Positions 8,253-18,574 are shown, counted from the first letter of the stretch. The stretch: 59,176 nucleotides of DNA from Orenia metallireducens (GCF_003001995.1 NZ_PVNB01000025.1:1-59176); one strand, 5' to 3'. Notes: generated by a model not told the origin, from the sequence alone. Numbers and translations: made by a program.

Positions 8253-8804
8253 TTATAATTTAGGGATCTTGATTTTACTGATCATCAGATAAGATAGTAC
8301 TATTATCAATAAGATGAGAAGCTCCACAGAAACTGAATACTTGTAGCTAAAAAAGCTAACAAAGGACAATAAAGCCCCAGCTACAGTGATAGGTACTCCC
8401 ACATAAGTGCCATCAAATTCTGTAATATTATACCTTGCTAACCTTAATGCACCTGCCATTGGAAATAAAACTGTCAATAATAGACCAAATCCACCTAATC
8501 CTATCAACCCAATCCTCCAGACCAATATTGCTGGAGCAATACCAAAAGAAACTATATCAGCTAAAGAGTCTAGCTCTTTTCCTAAGTCACTTGTAGCTTT
8601 AAGCCCTCTAGCAAGACGACCATCAAATACATCAAACAGACCTGCCAATAATATAAACATTGGAGCCAAGTGCATCTCTTCTTGGATAATGGCTAAAATA
8701 GCTATTATTCCACAGGATAGATTCCCCATAGTCACTGCACATGGAATCAGCTTTAAATCAATAGACTCCTTGATACTTCTCTCTCTTAAAAACTCTCTAA
8801 TCAT
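8253..8804 (-). CDS. pssA: CDP-diacylglycerol--serine O-phosphatidyltransferase
   Basis: A 183-residue membrane enzyme of the CDP-alcohol phosphatidyltransferase family, which makes phosphatidylserine from CDP-diacylglycerol and serine. The family motif DG-x2-AR-x8-G-x3-D-x3-D is seen as DGRLARGLKATSDLGKELD. Several membrane helices follow. The start ATG 8804 has GGGGAGG nine bases upstream; a TTG four codons-worth upstream in the same frame is too close to the ribosome-binding site. Just upstream is a decayed gene for the next enzyme, phosphatidylserine decarboxylase. Confidence 0.9.
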   Translation of the reverse strand: MIREFLRERSIKESIDLKLIPCAVTMGNLSCGIIAILAIIQEEMHLAPMFILLAGLFDVFDGRLARGLKATSDLGKELDSLADIVSFGIAPAILVWRIGLIGLGGFGLLLTVLFPMAGALRLARYNITEFDGTYVGVPITVAGALLSFVSFFSYKYSVSVELLILLIIVLSYLMISKIKIPKL

Positions 8805-8847
8805 TCCCAACTACCTCCCCAATGATAGTAATTCTACAGCTTACCTT

Positions 8848-9170
8848 CTAATCTTCTTTAACCTTTATCTCTACATACTCGAGTATAATAATTTCAGTAC
8901 AAGAACCAAATTTAATCAATCCAAAAATTCTCCCTATTGAAGCTTGTCATTATTAGTAACCCAACAGACTATTCTACTTAAAGCTATAAATCCCGTGACC
9001 TGATTGACCAAAACCTTCATCTGATCATTTTCCAACTCCATTCTTTTTATATAACAAGATACTATTCTCCCTTTAAGAGAGTTTTCCTGCAAAAGATTAA
9101 TAAATTCTATAATAATATTCTATTCTAAAATCTTGTGTTGGTAGAACAGATAAGACAAAATTACAGCTTG
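8848..9170 (-). pseudogene. Decayed phosphatidylserine decarboxylase (psd) remnant
   Basis: On the minus strand, translation in shifting frames recovers a Psd-like C-terminal half. Pieces are EFINLLQEN, ELENDQMKVLVNQVTGFI followed by IVCWV, then after an in-frame TAG and a frameshift GRIFGLIKFGSCTEIIILE ending at the stop at 8848. These match the conserved Psd blocks (GxFxNA, NExNxx..., VLVxQVAGxxARRIVCWV, GxIKFGSRVD). The first half is missing. psd and pssA are commonly neighbours, which supports the identity. The remaining bases to 9294 show no gene. Confidence 0.75.
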
Positions 9171-9294
9171 AGCCTAAGTCCAAAATTAAAATTTAGTAAA
9201 TTATAAGAATACTATTCTAAGCTTTATTTAGACTCATACTTAAACTCAATCTTAAGCTGACTCAATATATCCATTAAATCCTACTTAAATCCAA

Positions 9295-10401
9295 CTATTC
9301 ATTCTTAGGGTCTAAAGCATCTCTGACCCCATCTCCTAATAAATTGAAGGATAAGATGGCAATAAAAATCATCAGTCCTGGTATCAATAACCAAGGAAAT
9401 GAGGTTATCTTAGTAATCGATTGAGCTGAACTTAACATATTACCCCAGCTAGCATCAGGCTGTTGAATACCTAAACCAATAAAGCTCAGACCTGACTCCA
9501 TCAAGATATAACCAGGAATAGCCAAAGTTGCTCTAACAATTACATAGGTCGTTGCTGTTGGTAAGATATGTTTCCAGATTATTCGAAGATCACTAGCACC
9601 TAAGGATTTAGCTGCTACTACATAATCCTGATCCTTAATCGACATGACCATTCCTCTAATTACCCGAGCCATCCCAGCCCAACCAATAAAAGAAAGAATT
9701 AAGATTATTAAAAAGAATCTAAAAGCAGAAGATAACTTAATTGGTAAGACTGCAGCCAAGGCTAACAATAAATAGAAGCTAGGAATACTTAAAATCACCT
9801 CTACTATTCTCATTAAGAGACTATCAATCCAGCCCCCGTAATACCCTGCAACCCCCCCAATTAGCAGACCAAAGATACTGGTAATCAATATCCCTGCAAA
9901 GCCTAAGAACATAGATACCCTTCCTCCAAATAATATTCTAGTAAAAATGTCCCTGCCATAATTATCAGTTCCCATTAAGAAGAGATGAGCAGGTTCATCT
10001 ACCCCTACAAGATGAATAGTGGTTGGGATAAGTTTCAAAAACCTATACTCACTATCTTGATAGAGAAGTTTGATGGGATATTTTTTACTTTTATCCTCTT
10101 GATACTTTGCCCAGCCTGTCGCTTTAGTAGCATAGACATAGGGCCAAGTCAGTCCATTAGCATCTTTAATATGAATCTTAGTAGGTGGATGGAAGAAATG
10201 ATTCTTAAAAGCCTGATTTGGGTGATAAGGAGCTAAAAACCCAGCCAGAATAACCATTAGATATAAAGCTAAAATAATAACAGCAGCTATAGTTGCCATT
10301 TTATGCTTAGCTAATGATGAAAGTTTATCTCTCCAAAAAGAGTATTCTACTCCATTAGAACTCTCTTTATTCATTCCTTCTTTAATCTTTACTTGAACCA
10401 T
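9295..10401 (-). CDS. Oligopeptide-type ABC transporter permease (OppC family)
   Basis: A 368-residue permease. It has an N-terminal membrane helix (IAAVIILALYLMVILAG) and a soluble insert of about 110 residues, then the BPD_transp_1 domain with MGTDNYGRDIFTRILFGGR and the coupling motif AAKSLGASDLRIIWKHILP. It ends LLGDGVRDALDPK, a hallmark of OppC/DppC. The long insert before GTDNYGRD is longer than in E. coli OppC. RBS GGAGGG. It lies 14 bp after oppB-like and forms the heterodimeric channel with it. Confidence 0.9.
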   Translation of the reverse strand: MVQVKIKEGMNKESSNGVEYSFWRDKLSSLAKHKMATIAAVIILALYLMVILAGFLAPYHPNQAFKNHFFHPPTKIHIKDANGLTWPYVYATKATGWAKYQEDKSKKYPIKLLYQDSEYRFLKLIPTTIHLVGVDEPAHLFLMGTDNYGRDIFTRILFGGRVSMFLGFAGILITSIFGLLIGGVAGYYGGWIDSLLMRIVEVILSIPSFYLLLALAAVLPIKLSSAFRFFLIILILSFIGWAGMARVIRGMVMSIKDQDYVVAAKSLGASDLRIIWKHILPTATTYVIVRATLAIPGYILMESGLSFIGLGIQQPDASWGNMLSSAQSITKITSFPWLLIPGLMIFIAILSFNLLGDGVRDALDPKNE

Positions 10402-10415
10402 CTTTCTTCCCTCCT

Positions 10416-11384
10416 TTAATCATATCTAATCCTAGGATCTACTACAGATAATAATATATCAGCAACTAAATTTCCAATTACTAATAAGATGCTCCCCATC
10501 ATCAACCCTGCCATTACTAAATAAATATCCTTAGCTCTAACGGCCTCTAGCATCATCCTACCCATCCCTGGCCAAGCAGTTACAATCTCTGTCAAAGCTG
10601 CTCCACTTAAAAGTCCACTTAATTGAAAACCAAAGATAGTTATTAGAGGATTAATGGCATTTCGAAAGGCATGCTTATAAATAACCTTCTTTTCTTTCAA
10701 TCCTTTAGCTCGAGCTGTTCTGATATAATCTTCTCTCATCACATCTATCATCTGCCCTCTCATCTGGCGCATCAACCCTGCTACTGATGCTGTTCCTAAC
10801 ACAATTGCTGGCACTAAAAGATGCTTTAAAATATCAATAATCTTAGCCCAAGGGCTTAACCACTCATAATCAACACTGGTCATTCCACCAATTGGTAGAT
10901 TAAGATTGAACTTGACAATCAGAAATAATAATAATAATGCAAAAAAGAAGTTAGGAATTGATAAACCAATAAAAGCAAATATCCCTAAAATATTATCACT
11001 CCAGCTATACTTCTTAACAGCTGAATGGATACCAATTGGTATGGCTATCCCCCAACTAATTATCATCGCAGCTAAGGATAAAATTAACGTATTTAATAGT
11101 CTACTACCAATCACATCTGTTACTGGGGCATTCCATTTAAAGGATCTACCAAAGTCTAAATGTAGTACCCTCCATAGCCAGCGAAAGTACTGTTCTACTG
11201 GATTCTTATCTAACCCATACTTGATCTTTAAGTCATTGATTAACTCTTCTGAGATATCTGGATTCATCTTTAAAGTCTCAAGATAATCTCCTGGAGTCAA
11301 TTGCATGATAAAGAAGCTGACCATAGAGATTATCAGCAATAGTGGAATTACTTGTAATAGCCGTTTAGCTAGATAAGTTAACAT
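10416..11384 (-). CDS. Oligopeptide-type ABC transporter permease (OppB family)
   Basis: A 322-residue permease with six predicted membrane helices. The N-terminus (LAKRLLQVIPLLLIIS) and GDYLETLKMNPDIS...LKIKYGLDKNPVEQY are typical of OppB/DppB. The coupling loop is YIRTARAKGLKEKKVIYKHA. RBS AAAGGAGTGG precedes ATG 11384. Middle gene of the binding protein-OppB-OppC operon. No ATPase genes follow, so the ATP-binding subunits must be encoded elsewhere. Confidence 0.92.
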   Translation of the reverse strand: MLTYLAKRLLQVIPLLLIISMVSFFIMQLTPGDYLETLKMNPDISEELINDLKIKYGLDKNPVEQYFRWLWRVLHLDFGRSFKWNAPVTDVIGSRLLNTLILSLAAMIISWGIAIPIGIHSAVKKYSWSDNILGIFAFIGLSIPNFFFALLLLFLIVKFNLNLPIGGMTSVDYEWLSPWAKIIDILKHLLVPAIVLGTASVAGLMRQMRGQMIDVMREDYIRTARAKGLKEKKVIYKHAFRNAINPLITIFGFQLSGLLSGAALTEIVTAWPGMGRMMLEAVRAKDIYLVMAGLMMGSILLVIGNLVADILLSVVDPRIRYD

Positions 11385-11420
11385 TCTGCCACTCCTTTCC
11401 TAATTAAGAATAAATGCTAC

Positions 11421-11456
11421 AAAGGGAGGGTGACCAATTATCTAGCCACCCTCTTT
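11421..11456 (-). terminator. Intercistronic stem-loop between oppA and oppB
   Basis: AAAGGGAGGGTG can pair with CACCCTCTTT across a 14-base loop, with one bulge. There is no T tail, so this is more likely a stabilising or attenuating hairpin that keeps the binding-protein message more abundant than the permease message, as is common in Opp operons. Confidence 0.55.
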
Positions 11457-11468
11457 AAATACTATCTT

Positions 11469-13193
11469 TTATTTTTCTAAATAAAGTTCTTCTAAATTCC
11501 ACAATACTCCACCTAAAGCATTAGGTCTTACATTTTTTAAAGTATTTCTAACACCATAAATAGAATCGGCAACTGCAGTATAGATAACAGGAACCTGATC
11601 TGCTACAATCTCTTGCCACTGGTCATAATACTTCTTACGCTCCTCATAATCAGAGGTAGTAGCTCCCTTTAAGAAGAGCTCATCTATTCTTGCCTCCCAC
11701 TGGGTAGCTGGCTCTTGCTGCTTGGGATTCCACATATGGAGATTACCACTAGATTTCCAAACATTGGAGCCACTATTTGGCTCTGGACTTCCAGTAAGAT
11801 AGAGGAAGAAAGCATCCCAAGTATATTCACTGGTCAACTGTCTAACTAGCTTACTAAAGTCAATCGGAATAGCATGAACTACCATCCCTAACTCTTTCCA
11901 ACCATTAGCGATAATATTTAAATTGGCTTCACTTAATTCATTGCCTGCATTGGTCACAAAGGTAAACTCTACAACTCGACCATCTCGGTCTATTAGTTGT
12001 CCTTGATCATTCCAGCTAAAACCACCTTTCTTTAGCTCTGCTCTAGCTTGATCTAAACTATAAGGATATTTTCTAATATCAGGATTTAGAAATCTCTTAT
12101 TAGGAGCACTGACTGCATTAAAGTCAGGCTGACCAAAACCGGCATAGACCTGATTAATAATAGTCTCTCGATCTACTGCATAAGCAGCTGCCCTTCTAAA
12201 ATGGATATTTGTAAACCATTCATACTTCCAAGGCTGTTCTTTAACGTTTGGATTATTAGGATTTTGGTTAAAGGAGATCAACGATTTAAACCAAGTCGGT
12301 CCAGCATCGTATAAGGTGAAGTTCTTTTGCTCCTCCATCGCCTTCATCCTATTATAATCACTATTCTTAATCCCTACAAGGTGGGTCTCACCTTTTTCAA
12401 ATTTAAGCACCTGAGTCTCTCTGCTTCCTGCAATCTGACGGACTATACGGTCGATATAAGGTAGTTGATTGCCTTCTTGATCCTTCTTCCAATAATATGG
12501 GTTACGTTCAAAGACAAGCCTCTCACCAGTCTTATAATCAACAAATTTATAAGGTCCAGTCCCCACAATCTCACTTACCTTAGTATCTATTCCCCAGCTT
12601 TGATTAAACTTCCCTGCTTGCCAAGTCTGATAGAGCTTATGCTTTGGTAAGATTACAAAACCATTTAATTGACTCAACAGAGGTGCATAGGGCTGAGGTA
12701 GAATTAACTTAACAGTATAATCATCTACTTTTAGTACTTCTATCTTTTCACCACCGATAATCATACCATCCTTAGAACTATTAGGAATATTCTCATCATA
12801 GACTACTTGATAGGTAAAGATTACATCATCAGCACTAAAGGGCTCTCCATCATGCCATTTGACATTCTCTCTTAAATGGAAGGTCCATTTTAAGCCATCT
12901 TCACTGACTTCCCAACTCTTAGCCAACTCTGGTTCTATCTCTAAGGTCTCAGCATTACGATCAGTTAAACTCTCCAAAACTATACCTACTATCTCTGAAT
13001 GTTCTGAGCTAGTAATTGGATTAAAACTTCCTGGATCACTTAATAAATCAGCAGTAATTAAAGTTCCTCCATACTTGTCATCTCTACTTGACTGCTCACT
13101 TTTAGCAGACTCCTTTCCACCACAAGCTGTTAAAATCAGACTTGTAGCTAAAAGCAAGACTACCATTAACTTTAGATTTCTCATCTTATTCAT
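11469..13193 (-). CDS. Oligopeptide-binding lipoprotein (SBP family 5, OppA type)
   Basis: A 574-residue lipoprotein. The signal peptide ends in lipobox LTAC with Cys at about 24, followed by a Ser/Lys-rich linker. The SBP_bac_5 fold has the typical WTFHLRENVKWHDGEPFSAD, GTGPYKF and RRAAAYAVDRE segments. First gene of the importer operon; binds peptides, or nickel/sugars in some relatives. RBS GAGAGGAG with ATG 13193. Membrane-anchored outside the cytoplasmic membrane. Confidence 0.92.
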   Translation of the reverse strand: MNKMRNLKLMVVLLLATSLILTACGGKESAKSEQSSRDDKYGGTLITADLLSDPGSFNPITSSEHSEIVGIVLESLTDRNAETLEIEPELAKSWEVSEDGLKWTFHLRENVKWHDGEPFSADDVIFTYQVVYDENIPNSSKDGMIIGGEKIEVLKVDDYTVKLILPQPYAPLLSQLNGFVILPKHKLYQTWQAGKFNQSWGIDTKVSEIVGTGPYKFVDYKTGERLVFERNPYYWKKDQEGNQLPYIDRIVRQIAGSRETQVLKFEKGETHLVGIKNSDYNRMKAMEEQKNFTLYDAGPTWFKSLISFNQNPNNPNVKEQPWKYEWFTNIHFRRAAAYAVDRETIINQVYAGFGQPDFNAVSAPNKRFLNPDIRKYPYSLDQARAELKKGGFSWNDQGQLIDRDGRVVEFTFVTNAGNELSEANLNIIANGWKELGMVVHAIPIDFSKLVRQLTSEYTWDAFFLYLTGSPEPNSGSNVWKSSGNLHMWNPKQQEPATQWEARIDELFLKGATTSDYEERKKYYDQWQEIVADQVPVIYTAVADSIYGVRNTLKNVRPNALGGVLWNLEELYLEK

Positions 13194-13351
13194 CTACTAA
13201 ACTCCTCTCTACTCAGTGTATAATTGCTTTCATTATCAAGAAATTGACTTTAATTAAATTTGCAAACTATTTTTTAATTATCTCATTTATCACTCTGATT
13301 TTCAACTCTTTATGGAGAGTAATAAGTTGCTAGTAACCATATAATTAACTG

Positions 13352-13380
13352 AAAAAGAGCAGACTACAATAGCCTGCTCC
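13352..13380 (-). terminator. Rho-independent terminator after dapF
   Basis: The stem GAGCAG(GC)/(GT)CTGCTC on the minus strand ends in a run of five T. It lies 125 bp after dapF. The rest of the 13194-13504 gap holds the oppA leader and an AT-rich stretch with no gene seen. Confidence 0.8.
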
Positions 13381-13504
13381 AAAACTCTAGGTTATAATTT
13401 CCATTCTCTCCTTATAGTTTTTAGAAAGCAAAAACTATTGCTGGTCAAATAATTCTTTATTATTTCCTATTGAAAACTTAATTTAATATTAATCATCTAC
13501 TTTT

Positions 13505-14347
13505 TTATAGTTTCCATTCTCCTTCAAAGACCTCAGTAGCTGGTCCACTCATATAGACACGATTATTATTGTCTGCCCATTCAATTACTAAATCTCCACC
13601 TGCTAAATGAACAGTAATCTTACGATTAGTATATCCATTTAGGATAGCAGCTACTGTAGAAGCACAAGCTCCCGTTCCACAAGCCAAGGTAATTCCTGCA
13701 CCCCGCTCCCAAACTCTCATCTCAATCTCATCTTGATTCAAGACTTCGATAAACTCTACATTGATATCCTCTGGAAATACTTTATGGGTCTCTATTTGGG
13801 GTCCCCAGTTACTCAGTTCAATCTCTTCAATATCATCTACGAAGATAATACAATGGGGATTACCCATAGATACAGCAGTTACTTCAAAAACCTCCGTACC
13901 AACTGCTAACTCTTCTTTGATTACTTGTTCTTGCTCTTCACCTTCCATTGGAATCTCACTTCTTCTTAAGATAGGCTCTCCCATATCGACCTTAACCAAC
14001 TCTACTGCTCCATCCTTTAGGATCAATTCTGGTCTAATTATTCCAGCCAAAGTCTCTATATTAAGTTTAGTTTTCTCTGTTAGTTCTCTTTCATATAGAT
14101 ACTTAGCAAAGCATCTAATTGCATTTCCACACATCTGAGGTTCACTACCATCGGGATTGAAGATCCTCATTCTATAATCAGCTTCGGCTAAATCTGATGG
14201 TAGAATCAATACCAATCCATCTGCCCCAATTCCAAAGTTTCTATCACACATCTCTTGAGCCAATTGAGATGGATTCTTTACTTCCTGCTCCATACAATCA
14301 ATTAATACAAAATCATTACCTAATCCATGCATCTTGGTAAATTTCAT
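13505..14347 (-). CDS. dapF: Diaminopimelate epimerase
   Basis: A 280-residue cytoplasmic enzyme that converts LL- to meso-diaminopimelate for lysine and peptidoglycan synthesis. It starts [16 protein letters not shown]. Both catalytic cysteines are present: MCGNAIRC (about 75) and ACGTGACAS (about 223). Length is normal for the family. It stands alone between terminators. RBS AGGAGGAG upstream of ATG 14347. Confidence 0.97.
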   Translation of the reverse strand: MKFTKMHGLGNDFVLIDCMEQEVKNPSQLAQEMCDRNFGIGADGLVLILPSDLAEADYRMRIFNPDGSEPQMCGNAIRCFAKYLYERELTEKTKLNIETLAGIIRPELILKDGAVELVKVDMGEPILRRSEIPMEGEEQEQVIKEELAVGTEVFEVTAVSMGNPHCIIFVDDIEEIELSNWGPQIETHKVFPEDINVEFIEVLNQDEIEMRVWERGAGITLACGTGACASTVAAILNGYTNRKITVHLAGGDLVIEWADNNNRVYMSGPATEVFEGEWKL

Positions 14348-14550
14348 GACTACTCTCCTCCTAATTAATGTATGTTACTAATAATATGTAAACGTGACTT
14401 GCTATAACGAATAATCAGTATAGATAAAATCATTATAAATCTACTTTTAAAGTTATCACTTATACTATATTTATTTTACTAGGATTCAGAGCTTAAATCA
14501 AGGTAAAATCGAAGATTTTGAGAGTAATTATCATTGTTGATTTTTCAATA

Positions 14551-14580
14551 AAAACAAGACAACCCTGTTATGAGTTGTCT
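14551..14580 (-). terminator. Rho-independent terminator after selO
   Basis: The stem AGACAACT/(G)GTTGTCT with a T-rich tail (TGTTTTT) lies about 80 bp past the selO stop. The gap 14348-14661 otherwise contains only AT-rich sequence with no gene seen; it would hold the dapF promoter. Confidence 0.75.
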
Positions 14581-14661
14581 GCTATATCTCTTTTAGATAT
14601 CTTCCTATACCAATTTTTCTCCCCACTAAAAACTACTATTATCTTTTATAAGAAAGGTAGA

Positions 14662-16137
14662 TCAGGTGCCACAAAATGTTCGATAAGGAAGATCTGATGG
14701 CTCAGGGGGTATAGAATACTCCTCTTGCTTGGAAGAATGGGCATAAGGGTTAGCAAGAACCTCAAGAAAGCGCTCCATCACACTATAATCTCCTTCTTTG
14801 ACTGCTGCTTCTAGTGCCTCTTCTACCCGATAATTACGAGGAATTAATGCCGGATTACTCTTTTTCATCAATTGATAAGAGTCGGACTTTGACTCTTGCT
14901 GCCTGTCTAATCTCTTCTGCCACCTTTCATACCATTGAACAAATTCTGTCTTATCAGACAAGTTACTATCTTCCAGTTTATCAAAGGTCAATCCCAAAAA
15001 AGTATTAGTATAATCTAAATCATGCTTCTCCATTATAGTCAGCAACTCTTCAATAAGAGCTTCATCTTTCTCTTCTTCATTAAATACCCCTAATTTAGCC
15101 CTCATCCCTGCTAACCAATTTTGATGATATAATTTAGCAAAATCTGAAAGAACACCCTCAGCCAACTTGATAGCTTCCTTCTGATCATCATGGAGTAAAG
15201 CTAGAAGGGTTTCAGCAAAACGTGCTAAATTCCATTGAGCAATAGGAGGTTGATTTTGATAAGCATAGCGACCTCTACGATCAATTGAGCTAAATACTGT
15301 TTCAGGGTCATAACTATCCATAAAAGCACAAGGACCATAGTCGATAGTCTCTCCACTGATGGTCATATTATCGGTATTCATCACCCCATGGATAAATCCA
15401 ACTAACTCCCATTTAGCAATCAACTCAGCCTGTTTTTTAATCACTTCTTGAAGTAGAGAAAGATATGGATTTTCATCATCTTCAATTTCTGGGAAATGAC
15501 GCTGTATTGCATAATCAGCTAAAATCTGAAGCTCCTCCTTACTCCCCCAGTTGGCAACATATTGAAAGGTTCCAATCCGTAAATGGCTACTGGCCACCCT
15601 AGTTAAAATTGCACCAGGCAAATTAGTTTCACGCCTTACCTTCTCACCAGTTGTTACCACTGCTAAACTACGGGTAGTAGGAATACCTAGTCCATACATT
15701 GCTTCACTGATGATATACTCACGTAGCATCGGTCCAAGATTGGCTCGACCATCACCGCCACGGGAATAGGGTGTTCTACCTGAACCCTTAAGCTGAATAT
15801 CAAAGCGTTTACCTGATGGGCTAATCTGTTCTCCAATTAGTAAAGCCCTGCCATCGCCTAACATCGTAAAATGACCGAATTGATGCCCCGCATAAGCCTG
15901 AGCAAGGGGAATGGCACCTTCAGGAATTTTGTTACCAGCAAAGATCTCTATTCCCTCTTTACTTTCTAGTTCTTCTATATTTAACCCTAGTTCCTCTGCT
16001 AAAGAATGATTTAAAATAATCAACTCTGGTGAGGATACCGGTGTCAGATTGAGGGTAGTAAAAAAGGATTCTGGCAGATTGGCATAACTATTCTCCAGAT
16101 TCCATCCTGTTTCTGTTAGTTCTTTTAGTTTTATCAT
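14662..16137 (-). CDS. selO: Protein adenylyltransferase SelO (Cys form)
   Basis: A 491-residue pseudokinase-fold enzyme. Members of this family transfer AMP from ATP to Ser, Thr or Tyr of proteins, in connection with redox stress. Seen: [50 protein letters not shown] and YGPCAFMD. The C-terminus is TFCGT; the Cys at 489 sits where eukaryotic and some bacterial forms have selenocysteine. RBS GAGGAGA before ATG 16137. Monocistronic. Confidence 0.94.
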   Translation of the reverse strand: MIKLKELTETGWNLENSYANLPESFFTTLNLTPVSSPELIILNHSLAEELGLNIEELESKEGIEIFAGNKIPEGAIPLAQAYAGHQFGHFTMLGDGRALLIGEQISPSGKRFDIQLKGSGRTPYSRGGDGRANLGPMLREYIISEAMYGLGIPTTRSLAVVTTGEKVRRETNLPGAILTRVASSHLRIGTFQYVANWGSKEELQILADYAIQRHFPEIEDDENPYLSLLQEVIKKQAELIAKWELVGFIHGVMNTDNMTISGETIDYGPCAFMDSYDPETVFSSIDRRGRYAYQNQPPIAQWNLARFAETLLALLHDDQKEAIKLAEGVLSDFAKLYHQNWLAGMRAKLGVFNEEEKDEALIEELLTIMEKHDLDYTNTFLGLTFDKLEDSNLSDKTEFVQWYERWQKRLDRQQESKSDSYQLMKKSNPALIPRNYRVEEALEAAVKEGDYSVMERFLEVLANPYAHSSKQEEYSIPPEPSDLPYRTFCGT

Positions 16138-16314
16138 CGTATCTCCTCTTTTTCTATACTATTTTATAATTTTAATTAAACAATCACTTTTAGTATCTGC
16201 TTCTACCAAATTCATTATACCCTCTCTAGATATAAAGCAAATATTGAGTATATAGTGATGAAACAGCATAAGAAGGAGAGAACTAACACTTTTAACAACC
16301 TTATATATCGCTAT

Positions 16315-17985
16315 TTACTTAACTTTTCCCAGTTCATCTAAGAAGGCTGGTCTTCTTTTATAAGTAATACTTAACTCATTTATCAGCTCTTTCAAATCTT
16401 CTTTACCTGCAATCTTTTTATAATTTTCAAGCTTTTTGCATACCTTTTGATACATCTTTCTATTTGAAGCAGACTTAGCCTCTAATTTTATAAACTTTTT
16501 ATAAATCTCTATAACCTCATCTTTGTATCTATCTATTAACATCTCTGCATATTTTTCTATAGTTCTTGGATTCTCTCTTACAAACTCCATTAACTCAGCT
16601 AAATCACCTTCCTCAACTATCAGCTTAAGATAAATACTTTTTCCATGCCAGCCCTTATCGTTTTTCAACTCTTCTTTTATCTGATTATAGAAGTTTTCTT
16701 CATCATCTTTATGTAACTCTTTTAGTTCTTGATAATATTCAAAATCACCACTAAACAATAGTTCTTTTGCTAAGATTTCTTGTTCTTCTTTGAGTCCAAC
16801 TCCCTTATAAGCTCTATACCTTATCTTTTTCCATCTTGATACTAACCCTAAATATTGTTGGTCTTTGCTTTCTCCTTCTAATGCCAATTCTATAACCTTT
16901 GAGTAATCTTTCTCTTCTATCAACTTCTCTATAAGCAACTCTCTAAAAGCTGTAAATTCAAGATTTGCTTTTATAAACTCTTCTGCTTCTTCTTCACTAC
17001 CATATTCATCTATTATCTCAAATAATATTAGAAGTAACTTTTCACTATGGTATCTCTGATAAAAACCATCAAGATTTTTACTAACTAGATCCTCTATTTT
17101 TAACTTTAACTCATCTCTAAATTCTTCAATTTCTGCAAATTTAGCAGAGATTTCAATTATACTGTCCCTATATTCTCCCCAACCATCAAACACTCTATTG
17201 TCACTTTCTTTTAATAATCTTTTAAAGATTTTTCCTCTTATCTTTATATCTCTATTTTCAGAAGTAGCTACAATCTCATCTATTAAATCAATTACTTGTG
17301 AGACAAAACCACCTATATCACCATTGGAATCATCTGCATATTGAAAAGCCTCTATGGCTTCTTCTAATACTACAAAAGCAATATCTAAGGCTAATAAAAG
17401 TTTGTTATTTTGATGTATCTCTCTTATCTTACCCAATAGTTCCTCCAGCTCAGCGACAAAGTAATAGGTTTCTCTATATGGGATAAAACCTTCTCTTTTG
17501 GTATATTTTCTTACTATTGTATCCATTAAGTTTTGACACTTTTTTAGTTCATCACCATCATTACCCTTGGAATATCTAAGGATAATATTATTTTTCAAAG
17601 TTAGATCTTTTTTAGCTATATCTACTATGATATCAATTAATTCCTCTTTGCAAAGCGTCTCTAATACTTCTTTTATTGCTGGCTTCCTAGTTATCTCTTC
17701 TATAGTATTTTTATTATTTAAAATATCACCTAATTCAAAATAAGCTGCTACTTGATGCTTACATATAGGTCCAAAATCATAGGGGCAATTACAATTAGAA
17801 TCTAATATCTTCCCATCCCCATCTATTTCTACAATCACTTCATACTCTTCACTTCCATAAACTTCAAAAACATATTCATTATCTCCCTGTTTATATACTC
17901 CACCAATATTTCCATCATGATAATAGTTGTATCCTCTTTCTAAAATCATTCCATTTATGTCTTTTTCAAAATCATTTATATTCAT
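16315..17985 (-). CDS. SWIM zinc-finger protein (556 aa)
   Basis: The N-terminal 90 residues carry a SWIM zinc finger, CNCPYDFGPICKHQVA (CxCx8CxH). The rest is a long, highly charged helical region rich in Glu and Lys with tetratricopeptide-like helical hairpins. SWIM domains bind DNA or proteins. Bacterial proteins of this form are often found alone, as here. RBS AAGGAAGTGA is about ten bases upstream of ATG 17985. Exact role unknown. Confidence 0.7.
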   Translation of the reverse strand: MNINDFEKDINGMILERGYNYYHDGNIGGVYKQGDNEYVFEVYGSEEYEVIVEIDGDGKILDSNCNCPYDFGPICKHQVAAYFELGDILNNKNTIEEITRKPAIKEVLETLCKEELIDIIVDIAKKDLTLKNNIILRYSKGNDGDELKKCQNLMDTIVRKYTKREGFIPYRETYYFVAELEELLGKIREIHQNNKLLLALDIAFVVLEEAIEAFQYADDSNGDIGGFVSQVIDLIDEIVATSENRDIKIRGKIFKRLLKESDNRVFDGWGEYRDSIIEISAKFAEIEEFRDELKLKIEDLVSKNLDGFYQRYHSEKLLLILFEIIDEYGSEEEAEEFIKANLEFTAFRELLIEKLIEEKDYSKVIELALEGESKDQQYLGLVSRWKKIRYRAYKGVGLKEEQEILAKELLFSGDFEYYQELKELHKDDEENFYNQIKEELKNDKGWHGKSIYLKLIVEEGDLAELMEFVRENPRTIEKYAEMLIDRYKDEVIEIYKKFIKLEAKSASNRKMYQKVCKKLENYKKIAGKEDLKELINELSITYKRRPAFLDELGKVK

Positions 17986-18293
17986 CTGTTAATTGTCACT
18001 TCCTTTTATCCTCAAAGTTAATAACTTTATCTTTATATAATTAAATTCATCTTTTTACCACTAAATCCTGCTCTCCTAATGCATTAAAGTAATTAAACTA
18101 ATATCTATCCTAAATTAGTGAAAATAATATCAAATTTTCTTGAGATCTACTAAATATAATTATGAATGATTTAATTCAAACAATCGAGTAAGGCCTCTTC
18201 TGTGTAAATGATTAAGGTCATCATACTGTTCTTAGGTAGAGTGACAACAGTATGATTACCATTGTATCATAGCTATATTCTGCTGTAGCAATA
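17986..18293. other. Gene-free region with a short Rhs-like remnant
   Basis: The first 180 bases are AT-rich with no gene. Between about 18180 and 18290 the minus strand gives a short YD-repeat-like piece (ATAEYSYDTMVIILLSL) before stops appear. It is probably the most decayed end of the Rhs array that begins here. Confidence 0.35.
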
Positions 18294-18334
18294 AGAAAAC
18301 CTAGCTGACAGTTAAAATATCAGCTAGGTTTTCT
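18294..18334 (-). terminator. Inverted-repeat terminator at the distal end of the Rhs array
   Basis: A perfect 15-bp stem, AGAAAACCTAGCTGA/TCAGCTAGGTTTTCT, with an 11-base loop and a TTATT tail on the minus strand. It closes the last Rhs remnant (18350-18525). Confidence 0.8.
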
Positions 18335-18349
18335 TGAAATTTTTAGGTA

Positions 18350-18525
18350 GCTAAAGTAGTTCCTAAACTATCCTCTACCTCAATTGGACGATTATTGGCA
18401 TTGTAGCTAAAGATGTATTCTCCGTTATTGATTAGGTTACCATTATCGTCATAGATATATTCTTGGTCATCGATAGCGATCAGTTCATTCGCTACATATT
18501 ATAGGTGTAATTGGTAATGTAGTAA
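18350..18525 (-). pseudogene. Rhs YD-repeat remnant with no toxin domain
   Basis: On the minus strand this translates as ITNYTYN, then past a stop as ELIAIDDQEYIYDDNGN and LINNGEYIFSYNANNRPIE, ending soon after VEDSLGTTLAT. It is collinear with residues in the middle of the large Rhs fragment at 24871. It is enclosed by two perfect terminators and has lost its core end and toxin tip. Clearly non-functional. Confidence 0.8.
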
Positions 18526-18526
18526 T

Positions 18527-18568
18527 AAGAAGACCTAGATAATAATTAATTATTATCTAGGTCTTCTT
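18527..18568 (-). terminator. 42-bp perfect palindrome terminator after the 18575 immunity-like gene
   Basis: AAGAAGACCTAGATAATAAT pairs perfectly with its reverse complement. It starts seven bases after the stop of the gene at 18575 and has TT runs on both sides, so it may work in both directions. Confidence 0.85.
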
Positions 18569-18574
18569 AAAATT

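Noticed and set aside
8407-8940. A 177-codon open frame on the plus strand over pssA
   Set aside because: It is a shadow of pssA and the psd remnant on the other strand, with no ribosome-binding site and no protein-like features.
13385-13415. A five-codon leader-like frame (MEIIT) before the terminator downstream of dapF, similar to the dapF 3' end
   Set aside because: An AAGGAG and a partial copy of the last dapF codons are present, but the match is about 20 bases with gaps, and the terminator is too far from oppA to act as an attenuator with confidence.
14662-14680. Selenocysteine codon at the end of selO
   Set aside because: The position carries a Cys codon (TFCGT) and an ordinary stop follows; no UGA is read through.
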